DNA of 5,139 bases from JASJBU01 sp965372385 (GCA_965372385.1 CBDVCD010000259.1:1-5139); one strand, 5' to 3'. Shown: positions 1-5,101, counted from the stretch's first letter. Notes: generated by a model not told the origin, from the letters alone. Translations and numbers: made by a program.

Positions 1-12
1 TTAATCATGTTG

Positions 13-42
13 TTCTTCGTGCTCTTCGTGTGCTCTGTGGTG
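13..42. repeat. short tandem 9-mer upstream of rhlB
   Basis: Three consecutive 9-base units can be read: TTCTTCGTG, CTCTTCGTG and the more divergent TGCTCTGTG, followed by GTG. The first two share CTTCGTG exactly. I recall similar CTTCGTG-rich stretches as dispersed intergenic repeats in proteobacterial genomes, but cannot confirm it here. The unit ends about 24 bases before the rhlB start. I found no convincing -35/-10 pair or Shine-Dalgarno sequence in positions 1-65, so the rhlB promoter may lie outside the window. Confidence 0.5.
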
Positions 43-65
43 AATATCCTGTATCCTAGCGCGCC

Positions 66-1436
66 ATGAGCGATAAACACCTGACTAAAATACGATTTGA
101 CCAGTTCGAACTGGCCCCACAAATCCTCCAGGGCATCCAGGATGCCGGTTTTACCTACTGCACCCCCATCCAGGCCGAGGCCCTGCCGATCCTCCTCGAA
201 GGCAGGGATCTGGCGGGGCAGGCTCAGACCGGTACGGGCAAGACCGCGGCCTTTCTGGTTGCCACTCTGCAGCATCTGCTCAATCATCCTGCCGATGAAC
301 GGCGTCGGCCCAACCAGCCCCGGGCCCTGATGCTTGCCCCCACCCGTGAACTGGCGGTGCAGATCTACAACGATACCCAGACCCTGACCAAACACACCGA
401 TTTCAGCTCCATGGTGGTCTTCGGCGGCACCGGTTACGACCAGCAGCGCAGACAGCTGGAGCAGGGGGTCGACCTCCTCATCGGCACACCGGGCAGGCTG
501 ATCGATTATCTGAAGCAGCGTGTCTACGACCTGAATGCGATCCAGGTCATCGTGCTCGACGAGGCAGACCGCATGTTCGACCTCGGCTTCATCAAGGACA
601 TCCGCTTCATGCTGCGGCGTTGCCCCAAACCTGAACACCGGCTGGGCATGCTGTTCTCCGCCACCCTCTCCTACCGGGTCAAGGAACTGGCCTACGAGCA
701 CATGAACAACCCGCGGAATGTGGAGGTGGAACCGGAGCAGGTCACCGCCGAGAACGTGCGGGAGGTCTGTTACATGACCGCCAACGAGGAGAAGATACCC
801 CTGTTGGTGGGCCTGATCCGCAGCCTGGAGAATGCCCGCAGCATCGTCTTCATCAACACCAAGCGCACCGCCGACAAGGTGTGGGGCTTTCTGCAGGGCA
901 ACGGCATCGACACCGCGGTGCTCTCCGGCGATGTGCCACAGAAGAGACGTCTCAGTCTGCTGAAACGGTTTCAGGAGGGTGAGGTCTCGGTGCTGGTAGC
1001 CACCGACGTGGCCGCCCGGGGACTGCACATCGCGGATGTCACCCATGTCATCAATTTCGACCTGCCAGAGGATGCGGAGGATTATGTCCACCGCATCGGC
1101 CGCACCGCCCGGGCCGGGGCCAGCGGCGACGCCATCAGCTTTGCCTGCGAGACCTATGCCTTCTCCCTGCCAGATATAGAGGCCTTTGTGGGCCACAGCA
1201 TCCCCATGCAGGCGGTAGATCCGGCCATGCTGGTGGAGCTGGACCCGAAGAGCCGCATCTATCCCGAAAAAGGCAGCCGCCAACAGCGCCGCCCGAAGGA
1301 TGGACGCAAGAGCCATGGCAAGGGCCATCACCACAAGGAGCACAAGAAACCGGAAGGCTCGGCGGACAAACCCAAGCGCCGGCGCCACACACGAAGCAGT
1401 CCCAAACCGCCGCAAAGCGGAGGCGATGCAACCTGA
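66..1436 (+). CDS. rhlB: ATP-dependent RNA helicase RhlB (DEAD-box)
   Basis: DEAD-box helicase that unwinds short RNA duplexes using ATP; in E. coli RhlB is the helicase of the RNase E degradosome, in the cytoplasm. All family motifs are present in order: Q motif with aromatic F11 and Q36 (about 11-36), Walker A AQTGTGKT 53-60, PTRELA 92-97, TPGR 141-144, DEAD 165-168, SAT 198-200, VFINT 261-265, ATDVAARGLHI 312-322 and HRIGRTARAG 342-351. RhlB rather than RhlE or SrmB is favoured by the N-terminus (MSxxHLT pattern), NQPRAL before motif Ia, DRMFDLGFIKDIR after DEAD, and LSYRVKELA after SAT, all of which resemble the E. coli protein as I remember it. The protein has 456 residues against about 421 in E. 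coli. The excess lies in a basic, His/Lys/Pro-rich tail (about 400-456) that is probably disordered and RNA-binding. The start at 66 is chosen by family similarity; no clear ribosome-binding site precedes it. The 3' end overlaps the next gene by 11 bases. Confidence 0.96.
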   Translation: MSDKHLTKIRFDQFELAPQILQGIQDAGFTYCTPIQAEALPILLEGRDLAGQAQTGTGKTAAFLVATLQHLLNHPADERRRPNQPRALMLAPTRELAVQIYNDTQTLTKHTDFSSMVVFGGTGYDQQRRQLEQGVDLLIGTPGRLIDYLKQRVYDLNAIQVIVLDEADRMFDLGFIKDIRFMLRRCPKPEHRLGMLFSATLSYRVKELAYEHMNNPRNVEVEPEQVTAENVREVCYMTANEEKIPLLVGLIRSLENARSIVFINTKRTADKVWGFLQGNGIDTAVLSGDVPQKRRLSLLKRFQEGEVSVLVATDVAARGLHIADVTHVINFDLPEDAEDYVHRIGRTARAGASGDAISFACETYAFSLPDIEAFVGHSIPMQAVDPAMLVELDPKSRIYPEKGSRQQRRPKDGRKSHGKGHHHKEHKKPEGSADKPKRRRHTRSSPKPPQSGGDAT

Positions 1437-1800
1437 GATGGACCACAAGTGCGGTCGTTGCTCCAACTCCAAGTGCTGCACCTACACCACCGAGGCGCTG
1501 GGTGTGGCGCCCCGTTCCAAATCAGACTTTGAACACCTGCTGTGGCAGATCTCCCACCAGGGGGTGGAGATCTACAAGGACGAGGACGGCTGGTTCCTGC
1601 TGTTTCAGGGAAGATGCGAACATATCCAACCCGGCGGCGCCTGCGGCATCTACGAGGAGCGGCCGCAGATCTGCCGTGACTACGACAACGACTGGTGCGA
1701 GTTCGACGCCCCGGCGGAGGCTGGCTTCGCACTCTACTTCCGCAACTACGCCGAGTTGCTGACCTACTGTAAGAAACGCTTCAAGACCTGGGGACGCTAG
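1426..1800 (+). CDS. YkgJ-type cysteine-cluster protein
   Basis: Small protein (124 residues from this start) with nine cysteines: C9, C12, C17, C18, C64, C73, C83, C91 and C115. The layout CxxCxxxxCC near the N-terminus, followed by CGIYEERPQIC and a nearby acidic/aromatic segment (RDYDNDWCEFD), is the signature of the YkgJ / UPF0153 family. That family is annotated as a putative zinc- or iron-binding cysteine cluster, and its biochemical role is not established as far as I know. No signal peptide or membrane segment is seen, so it is probably cytoplasmic. The start is uncertain. ATG 1426 overlaps the rhlB end but has GGAGG (1419-1423) only two bases upstream; ATG 1438 (120 residues) begins just after the rhlB stop and has GGAGG 14 bases upstream. 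Either way the gene is tightly coupled to rhlB and should be co-transcribed. The reading frame stays open upstream to 1300, but that part lies inside rhlB and lacks family features. Confidence 0.88.
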   Translation: MQPEMDHKCGRCSNSKCCTYTTEALGVAPRSKSDFEHLLWQISHQGVEIYKDEDGWFLLFQGRCEHIQPGGACGIYEERPQICRDYDNDWCEFDAPAEAGFALYFRNYAELLTYCKKRFKTWGR

Positions 1801-1885
1801 GACTGGAACGGCTCACCAGGCAAACCCGGGGTTTGGGGTAGGAGTTGTCTATCCGTGCATTCTGGCGTACGGCAACCCAAAGTTT

Positions 1886-1931
1886 GTAGCCCGGGTGGAG
1901 CTTTGCGTAACCCGGGTTGCACCCGGGCTAC
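1886..1931. repeat. GTAG-headed palindromic element (REP-like)
   Basis: A perfect 12-base inverted repeat, GTAGCCCGGGTG at 1886-1897 and CACCCGGGCTAC at 1920-1931, encloses a 22-base interior that itself holds the palindrome AACCCGGGTT (1909-1918). Read another way, GTAG is followed by CCCGGGT, a 13-base loop and ACCCGGG. This is the layout of REP sequences (a GTAG tetranucleotide at the foot of a hairpin), and I recall GTAGCCCGG-type intergenic repeats in gammaproteobacteria. It lies between the convergent ends of the YkgJ-type gene and yrfG, seven bases beyond the yrfG stop codon. It could stabilise or end transcripts from either side, but no T-run follows the stem on either strand, so I do not call it an intrinsic terminator. 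Confidence 0.75.
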
Positions 1932-1938
1932 GGATTTA

Positions 1939-2628
1939 TCAAGATTTGTCGGGAAAGAGGTGACAAAACGCGTTGAGTCCCGGCATGATCTCGGAAAAGT
2001 CATGGATCGAGGGGTAGTCCCCAGCGGGCTTGGGTGGCGCCATGGAATCGGGCCTGAGCACCGCCAACAGCCAGCGGATGCCGTAGCCATGAGCGGATTC
2101 CAACACTGACGGGTTGTCATCCACGAACAGGGTGCGTTGTTTGTCGAAGGGTTCCAGCAGCTGTAATTTCTCCCAAAAGCCGGCATGCTCTTTGGGCAGG
2201 CCGATATCGTGAGAGCTGATCACCCGATCGAAAAAACCCGCCAGCCGGGTGCGTTCCAGCTTGAAGGCCAGGGTCTTCTGGTGGGCATTGGTCACCAGCA
2301 CCCGCCGTTTGCCCGCGCACATCAGTTGATCGAGAAAATCGATCACATGGGGATGCACCGCGATCAGGTGCTCCACCTCCTCCTTCAGCAGTACGATGTC
2401 CAGCCCCAGCTCCTGGCTCCAGTGATCCACGCAGTACCACTCCAGGGTACCCTCCCGGCTCTTGTAGCGGATCAACAGTTCCTGCTTGGCGAGCTTGGGG
2501 TCCAGGCCTTTGATTTCGGCATACCGCTGGGGTACATACTCCAGCCAGAAGTGGTTGTCGAAGTGCAGGTCCAGCAGGGTGCCATCCATATCCAGCAGGA
2601 CGGTATCGATTTGGTTCCAATCGATCAT
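1939..2628 (-). CDS. yrfG: GMP/IMP nucleotidase YrfG (HAD superfamily)
   Basis: Haloacid-dehalogenase-type phosphatase predicted to dephosphorylate purine 5'-monophosphates (GMP, IMP) to nucleosides in the cytoplasm. HAD motif I is DMDGT at residues 13-17 (nucleophile D13, acid/base D15). Motif II is LVTNA 111-115 (T113). The motif III lysine is K146 in LPKEHAGF, and motif IV is VDD 169-171. The segment between motif I and about residue 90 is an alpha-helical cap. LLDMDGTLLDL, the following FDNxFW and LxWYCxDxWSxxLGLDI match my recollection of E. coli YrfG closely. The length is 229 residues against about 222. The start is fixed by that N-terminal similarity; no good Shine-Dalgarno sequence precedes it on the minus strand. 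The gene is divergent from nudE across 101 bases, an arrangement that fits a nucleotide-recycling neighbourhood. The last ten or so residues are not recognisably conserved. Confidence 0.93.
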   Translation of the reverse strand: MIDWNQIDTVLLDMDGTLLDLHFDNHFWLEYVPQRYAEIKGLDPKLAKQELLIRYKSREGTLEWYCVDHWSQELGLDIVLLKEEVEHLIAVHPHVIDFLDQLMCAGKRRVLVTNAHQKTLAFKLERTRLAGFFDRVISSHDIGLPKEHAGFWEKLQLLEPFDKQRTLFVDDNPSVLESAHGYGIRWLLAVLRPDSMAPPKPAGDYPSIHDFSEIMPGLNAFCHLFPDKS

Positions 2629-2729
2629 CGGTTAAAGTGGGGCCATGAGACAGTACATCATGATACCCGGGTTGCTGCCTCCAGTCTCGATTCCAGCCGC
2701 CTCGATGCGATTTTCATTGGATCATTGAA
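2629..2729. promoter_or_regulatory. divergent intergenic region between yrfG and nudE
   Basis: These 101 bases separate two divergent start codons, so by position they should carry the promoters for yrfG (leftward) and for nudE-cysQ (rightward). I could not find a -35/-10 pair with good matches and normal spacing on either strand. Two short palindromes lie side by side, ATCATGAT (2657-2664) and ACCCGGGT (2665-2672), and could be binding sites, but nothing links them to a known regulator. A weak GGA (2719-2721), eight bases before the nudE ATG, is the only ribosome-binding candidate. Confidence 0.35.
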
Positions 2730-3269
2730 ATGCCCGACAATCCCAGGATATTAAGCCAAAAGCTGCTCGCGCAGACCCGAATCTTCCGCATTGAAGAGGT
2801 TGACCTGCAATTCACCAATGGCCAAAAACGTACCTATGAGAGACTGCTCGGCGGCAGTCGGGGCTCGGTACTGGTGGTGCCGATGCTGGACGACGATACC
2901 GTGCTGCTGATCCGCGAATACTCCACCGGCAGTGGTGACTACCAGCTCGGTCTACCCAAGGGACGTATCGAAAAGGACGAAGACCCGCTGCAGGCCGCGG
3001 ACCGGGAGATCCGTGAGGAGGTCGGCTATGGCGCCCGGGATCTGCGCTTGCTGCGTACCGTCAGCATCGTGCCCTCCTACATCCAACACCAGACCCATGT
3101 TATCCTCGCGCGCGATCTGTTTCCTGACCGACAGGAGGGGGACGAACCCGAACCTATCGAAGTGGTTCCCTGGAAACTCTCCAACTGGCAGGAGTTGCTG
3201 GCCCAACCTGACTTGACCGAGGCGCGCTCCATCGCCGCGCTCTATATGACAAGAGAATTTATCGCATGA
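2730..3269 (+). CDS. nudE: ADP compounds hydrolase NudE (Nudix)
   Basis: Nudix hydrolase predicted to cleave the pyrophosphate bond of ADP-containing compounds (in E. coli NudE: ADP-ribose, NADH, Ap3A), giving AMP plus the other phosphorylated half. The Nudix box fits GX5EX7REUXEEXGU exactly at residues 78-100: G78, E84, R92-E93, metal-binding E96-E97, and G99 with Y100 at the final hydrophobic position. Upstream, the conserved strand region SVLVVPMLDDDTVLLIREY leads into QLGLPKG (72-78), typical of NudE. The protein has 179 residues; E. coli NudE has about 186. The start at 2730 gives the expected N-terminus and has a weak GGA eight bases upstream. The stop codon overlaps the cysQ start (ATGA), so the two genes are translationally coupled. 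Both products release AMP, which gives the pairing a metabolic logic. Confidence 0.94.
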   Translation: MPDNPRILSQKLLAQTRIFRIEEVDLQFTNGQKRTYERLLGGSRGSVLVVPMLDDDTVLLIREYSTGSGDYQLGLPKGRIEKDEDPLQAADREIREEVGYGARDLRLLRTVSIVPSYIQHQTHVILARDLFPDRQEGDEPEPIEVVPWKLSNWQELLAQPDLTEARSIAALYMTREFIA

Positions 3270-4066
3270 CCCTACCCGTACCCATGGAACAACTCCTGGA
3301 ACTCGCCCGCAAGGCGGGGGCCGCCATTCTGGAAATCTACAACACCGACTTCAGTGTGACCGACAAGGCCGACAACTCGCCCCTCACCGAGGCGGACCTG
3401 ACCTCCCACAACCTCATCGTCGCTACCCTGGAGCAACTGACCCCGGAGATCCCGGTGCTCTCCGAGGAGTCGGCCACAATCCCCTTCGAAACCCGCCGAA
3501 CCTGGCGGCGCTACTGGCTCATCGACCCCCTCGACGGCACCAAGGAGTTCGTCAAGCGCAACGGCGAATTCACCGTGAATATCGCCCTGATCGAGGAGCA
3601 GCAGCCGACCCTGGGGGTCATCTATGCCCCGGTCATCGACAAGCTCTACTACGGCGTGGTGGGAGAAGGCGCCTGGATGAGTGAAAACGGGGCAGATCTG
3701 AAGCCGATCTCCGTGGTGAAGAAGCGCCGCAACCCAACCCTGGTAGCCGGCAGCCGATCTCATGCTGGGGAATCACTGCTGAAATTTCTGGCGAATCTCG
3801 GCGAGCATGAACTGCTCTCCATGGGCAGTTCGCTCAAGTCCTGCCTGGTGGCGGAAGGCAAGGCAGACCTCTATCCCCGCCTCGGCCTGACCTCCGAATG
3901 GGACACCGGCGCCGCTCAGGCCATCGTCGAAGCAGCAGGCGGACAGATCACCATGCTCGATATGCAGCCCCTCAGATACAACACCAAGGAGTCACTGCTG
4001 AACCCTCATTTCTTTGTTTTCGGGGATACCAGTGAGGATTGGTCGAGGTTTCTTGCCGACAGCTGA
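3266..4066 (+). CDS. cysQ: 3'(2'),5'-bisphosphate nucleotidase CysQ
   Basis: Inositol-monophosphatase-fold, Mg2+-dependent and typically Li+-sensitive phosphatase. It removes the 3' phosphate of adenosine 3',5'-bisphosphate (PAP), a by-product of sulfate assimilation and of 4'-phosphopantetheine transfer, yielding AMP. Family landmarks: KADNSPLTEAD 34-44, metal-binding E67/E68 in LSEES, WLIDPLDGTKEF 84-95 with D87, D90, G91 and T92, the KRNGEFTVNIALI segment 97-109, SRSH 163-166, GSSLKSCLVAEGKADLYPR 187-205, and the late metal-site motif WDTGAA 212-217 (D213). These follow E. coli CysQ closely. The length is 266 residues against about 246. The start ATG shares bases with the nudE stop (ATGA) and has AAGAG (3251-3255) ten bases upstream. 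Met7 (3284) would match the E. coli start better but has no ribosome-binding signal. No T-tailed terminator follows the gene before the repeat cluster at 4109. Confidence 0.95.
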   Translation: MTLPVPMEQLLELARKAGAAILEIYNTDFSVTDKADNSPLTEADLTSHNLIVATLEQLTPEIPVLSEESATIPFETRRTWRRYWLIDPLDGTKEFVKRNGEFTVNIALIEEQQPTLGVIYAPVIDKLYYGVVGEGAWMSENGADLKPISVVKKRRNPTLVAGSRSHAGESLLKFLANLGEHELLSMGSSLKSCLVAEGKADLYPRLGLTSEWDTGAAQAIVEAAGGQITMLDMQPLRYNTKESLLNPHFFVFGDTSEDWSRFLADS

Positions 4067-4108
4067 TCTGCCAACAGCATTCACCCTATCGTTGAAAAAT
4101 CCTTCAAT

Positions 4109-4129
4109 GTAGGGTGGACACCGCCCACC
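4109..4129 (+). repeat. REP-like unit, copy 1
   Basis: A GTAG tetranucleotide (4109-4112) precedes the imperfect hairpin GGTGGAC-ACC-GCCCACC (4113-4129; one A-C mismatch, 3-base loop). This is the structure of REP elements recognised by RAYT (Y1 HUH) transposases. Two further copies occur in this window on the opposite strand, and this one forms the left arm of the large inverted repeat described at 4109-4267. Confidence 0.75.
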
Positions 4130-4146
4130 TAATATCTCTCGCTCTC

Positions 4147-4227
4147 GTTCCCACGCTCCTGCGTGGTAACGCATACCGAGGCCAGAAGTTACCTCGATAC
4201 AGGTTCCCACGGAGGACCGTGGGAACC
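4147..4227. repeat. GTTCCCACG-type double-hairpin intergenic element
   Basis: There are two hairpins. The first is GTTCCCACGC (4147-4156), loop TCCT, GCGTGGTAAC (4161-4170), with one mismatch. The second is GGTTCCCACGG (4202-4212), loop AGGA, CCGTGGGAACC (4217-4227), a perfect 11-base stem. A small CGAGG/CCTCG pair (4177-4181 and 4192-4196) lies between them. The pattern of GTTCCCACGC, a 'GCATACCGAG' middle, and then TTCCCACGGAGGACCGTGGGAAC resembles an intergenic repeat I recall from many gammaproteobacterial and some cyanobacterial genomes. It is a repeat family member, not a gene. Confidence 0.7.
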
Positions 4228-4246
4228 AGTTAATCTATCCTCTGGT

Positions 4247-4267
4247 GGTGGGCGGTGCTCACCCTAC
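4247..4267 (-). repeat. REP-like unit, copy 2
   Basis: On the minus strand this reads GTAG followed by GGTGAGC-ACC-GCCCACC, with one A-C mismatch in the stem. It is inverted relative to copy 1 and has the same orientation as copy 3 (4996-5016). It also shares with copy 3 the rightward neighbouring sequence CTxCCxGACT and then TTACCCGA (4290-4297 here; 5030-5037 there), so the repeated segment is longer than the hairpin alone. Confidence 0.75.
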
Positions 4268-4338
4268 CTGACTTCAGCTGCTTCTAGCGTTACCCGACTT
4301 GAGAAGTAACAATTCGTCAGGGACGGATATGTTGCAGC

Positions 4339-4686
4339 TCAGTCCAATCCCAAAACAATACGCCAATACACTTCAACCTCGTTGATTTCCTTTTCAGTGA
4401 GTACGCCCAGCATATCACTGGTAATGCGTCGGTTATCGATAGTTCTTGTTTGATCCAGCATGATGTCGGAGTCGGATTTCACTCCATCGCGAGACTTGAG
4501 CCGATAACGCAGTGGCGCGGCATCTTCGATCAATTGTGTCGTCAGCGGAAGGACGGTCGTGCTTGGATGCCCGGCTTCGTTCAACAGGTTGCTCTGCATA
4601 ATGACACAGGGTCGGATTTTTCCCGGCTCGGTACCTTTTGAAGGATTGAAATTGGCCAGATAGATACCGCCTCGTTTACAGGCCAT
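4339..4686 (-). CDS. MazF/PemK-family toxin (type II toxin-antitoxin)
   Basis: Predicted ribosome-independent mRNA endoribonuclease of the MazF/PemK (ccdB-like fold) family, held inactive by the antitoxin encoded just upstream. With the ATG at 4684-4686 the protein has 115 residues, the usual MazF length. KRGGIYLANFNPSKGTEPGK (4-23) followed by IRP places the catalytic-type arginine at R25, and VLPLTTQ (45-51) supplies the conserved threonine (T49 or T50). DQTRTIDNRRI (78-88) matches the RTID motif and is followed by a C-terminal helix. No key residue is missing, so the toxin looks intact. The start overlaps the antitoxin end by 11 bases, implying translational coupling. ATG 4690-4692 (two residues longer) is also possible. 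The frame is open to 4719 (126 residues), but that extension lies inside the antitoxin and is not family-like. No strong Shine-Dalgarno sequence is seen. The target sequence cannot be read from the protein. Confidence 0.92.
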   Translation of the reverse strand: MACKRGGIYLANFNPSKGTEPGKIRPCVIMQSNLLNEAGHPSTTVLPLTTQLIEDAAPLRYRLKSRDGVKSDSDIMLDQTRTIDNRRITSDMLGVLTEKEINEVEVYWRIVLGLD

Positions 4687-4909
4687 CGGCATTTGCTGCT
4701 TCGAAGTCGACCGATGCATCGAGTGCCTGCTTTCTCGTCTTCAACGAGGCGGATTGCATTCGCTGCCGTAGCGCCTCACGGTCCAACTGCTGCTGGTAGT
4801 TTCGAACCGCGTCTCTGATGATACGGCTCTTGGTCGTACTCAAGCGTCTGGCCAGGCCGTTGAGAAGCGCATCAAATTCCGCATCGGCTTTAATGGTGAC
4901 TGTTTTCAT
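4676..4909 (-). CDS. ribbon-helix-helix antitoxin (CopG/MazE-like)
   Basis: Antitoxin expected to bind DNA as a dimer and to neutralise the toxin through its C-terminal part. With ATG 4907-4909 it has 77 residues. Residues 2-8 (KTVTIKA) form the DNA-contacting ribbon, about 10-22 is helix A, and TTKSRIIRDAVRNYQQQL (25-42) is the turn and helix B typical of ribbon-helix-helix proteins. The remainder is charged and probably wraps the toxin. An upstream in-frame ATG (4943-4945, 12 more residues) is rejected because it lies inside the predicted operator and -10 region and adds nothing to the fold. The gene is first in a two-gene operon, as usual for MazEF-type pairs, and overlaps the toxin start by 11 bases. 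Autorepression is likely given the inverted repeat just upstream. It is a ribbon-helix-helix protein, as in Bacillus MazE, and not the AbrB-like fold of E. coli MazE. Confidence 0.88.
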   Translation of the reverse strand: MKTVTIKADAEFDALLNGLARRLSTTKSRIIRDAVRNYQQQLDREALRQRMQSASLKTRKQALDASVDFEAANADGL

Positions 4910-4921
4910 TTTTCGATGGTA

Positions 4922-4946
4922 CTTGAATATGTAATACCGATTCAAG
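4922..4946. promoter_or_regulatory. candidate operator of the toxin-antitoxin operon
   Basis: A perfect 7-base inverted repeat, CTTGAAT (4922-4928) and ATTCAAG (4940-4946), has an 11-base AT-rich spacer and half-site centres 18 bases apart. It begins 12 bases upstream of the antitoxin ATG and overlaps the end of the predicted -10 box. That is where a ribbon-helix-helix antitoxin would bind to repress its own operon. Function is inferred from position and symmetry only. Confidence 0.55.
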
Positions 4947-4973
4947 CATAGTCAGCTTATTCATGACAGGCAA
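4945..4973 (-). promoter_or_regulatory. candidate sigma-70 promoter of the toxin-antitoxin operon
   Basis: On the minus strand, TTGCCT (4968-4973; 4 of 6 to TTGACA) and TATGCT (4945-4950; 4 of 6 to TATAAT) are separated by exactly 17 bases. Transcription would begin inside the inverted repeat at 4922-4946, leaving a leader of roughly 30 bases before the antitoxin ATG. Confidence 0.5.
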
Positions 4974-4995
4974 GGGGGTACAGAGAAATTTATTA

Positions 4996-5016
4996 GGTGG
5001 GCGGTGCCCACCCTTC
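4996..5016 (-). repeat. REP-like unit, copy 3
   Basis: On the minus strand this reads GAAG (a degenerate GTAG) followed by GGTGGGC-ACC-GCCCACC, a perfect 7-base stem with a 3-base loop. It lies upstream of the toxin-antitoxin operon, in the same orientation as copy 2 on the far side. The match with copy 2 continues to about 5040 with gaps (TTACCCGA at 5030-5037). Confidence 0.75.
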
Positions 5017-5072
5017 CAGACTCACCGCATTACCCGATTTTCAGCCTGAGTTTGTTTTTTCATCGATTAAGT

Positions 5073-5101
5073 TAGAATCCTGCAATTCAACCTAGAATCC
5101 T
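5073..5101. repeat. 9-base direct repeat TAGAATCCT
   Basis: TAGAATCCT occurs at 5073-5081 and again at 5093-5101, with starts 20 bases apart, and the copies are followed by GCAATT and CAGTT respectively. TAGAAT matches TATAAT at five of six positions. The upstream TTGTTT (5052-5057) is only 15 bases before the first copy, so a rightward promoter is possible but weak. No gene begins before the window ends. Confidence 0.4.

Larger units (their letters stand above)
4109..4267. repeat. composite nested inverted repeat downstream of cysQ
   Basis: The arms 4109-4129 and 4247-4267 are inverted copies of the same 21-base REP-like unit: 19 of 21 positions pair Watson-Crick, one further position is G-T, and one is mismatched. 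They enclose 117 bases carrying a separate double-hairpin element. Two REP units in opposite orientation are what defines a BIME (bacterial interspersed mosaic element). The block is most of the 272-base gap between cysQ and the toxin gene, and I see no gene in it. It could act as a transcript 3'-end structure for nudE-cysQ. Confidence 0.65.

Noticed and set aside
1135..1732. minus-strand open frames opposite rhlB and the YkgJ-type gene
   Set aside because: Arg/Pro/Cys-rich translations typical of antisense GC-rich coding DNA; both sense frames are well supported.
1821..1835. CAAACC-CGG-GGTTTG hairpin just after the YkgJ-type gene as a terminator
   Set aside because: The stem is only 6-7 bases, the loop is minimal, and it is followed by GGGTAGGAG with no T-run.
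2665..2675. ACCCGGGTTGC, identical to 1910-1920 inside the REP-like palindrome, as another repeat copy
   Set aside because: Only 11 bases match, with no GTAG and no second stem arm; chance or a decayed remnant cannot be told apart.
2185..2754. 189-residue open frame opposite yrfG
   Set aside because: It lies antisense to a well-supported HAD gene, shows no family motifs, and runs through the yrfG-nudE promoter region into nudE.
3272..3763. 163-residue open frame opposite cysQ
   Set aside because: Shadow of the conserved cysQ frame; Gly/Val-rich low-information sequence with no recognisable motif.
4092..4107. TTGAA...TTCAA stem after cysQ as a terminator
   Set aside because: A 5-base AT-rich stem with no T-tract; far too weak.
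3992..4210. 72-residue minus-strand open frame across the cysQ end and the repeat block
   Set aside because: It is made mostly of antisense cysQ and repeat DNA and has no ribosome-binding site or family resemblance.
4687..4719. longer N-terminus for the MazF-like toxin (start at 4719)
   Set aside because: The extra 11 residues lie within the antitoxin gene and do not resemble the family; the start at 4686 gives the normal length and places R25 as in known MazF proteins.
4109..5016. CRISPR array
   Set aside because: Only three short units in mixed orientation at irregular spacing, separated by genes; no regular repeat-spacer pattern and no cas genes.
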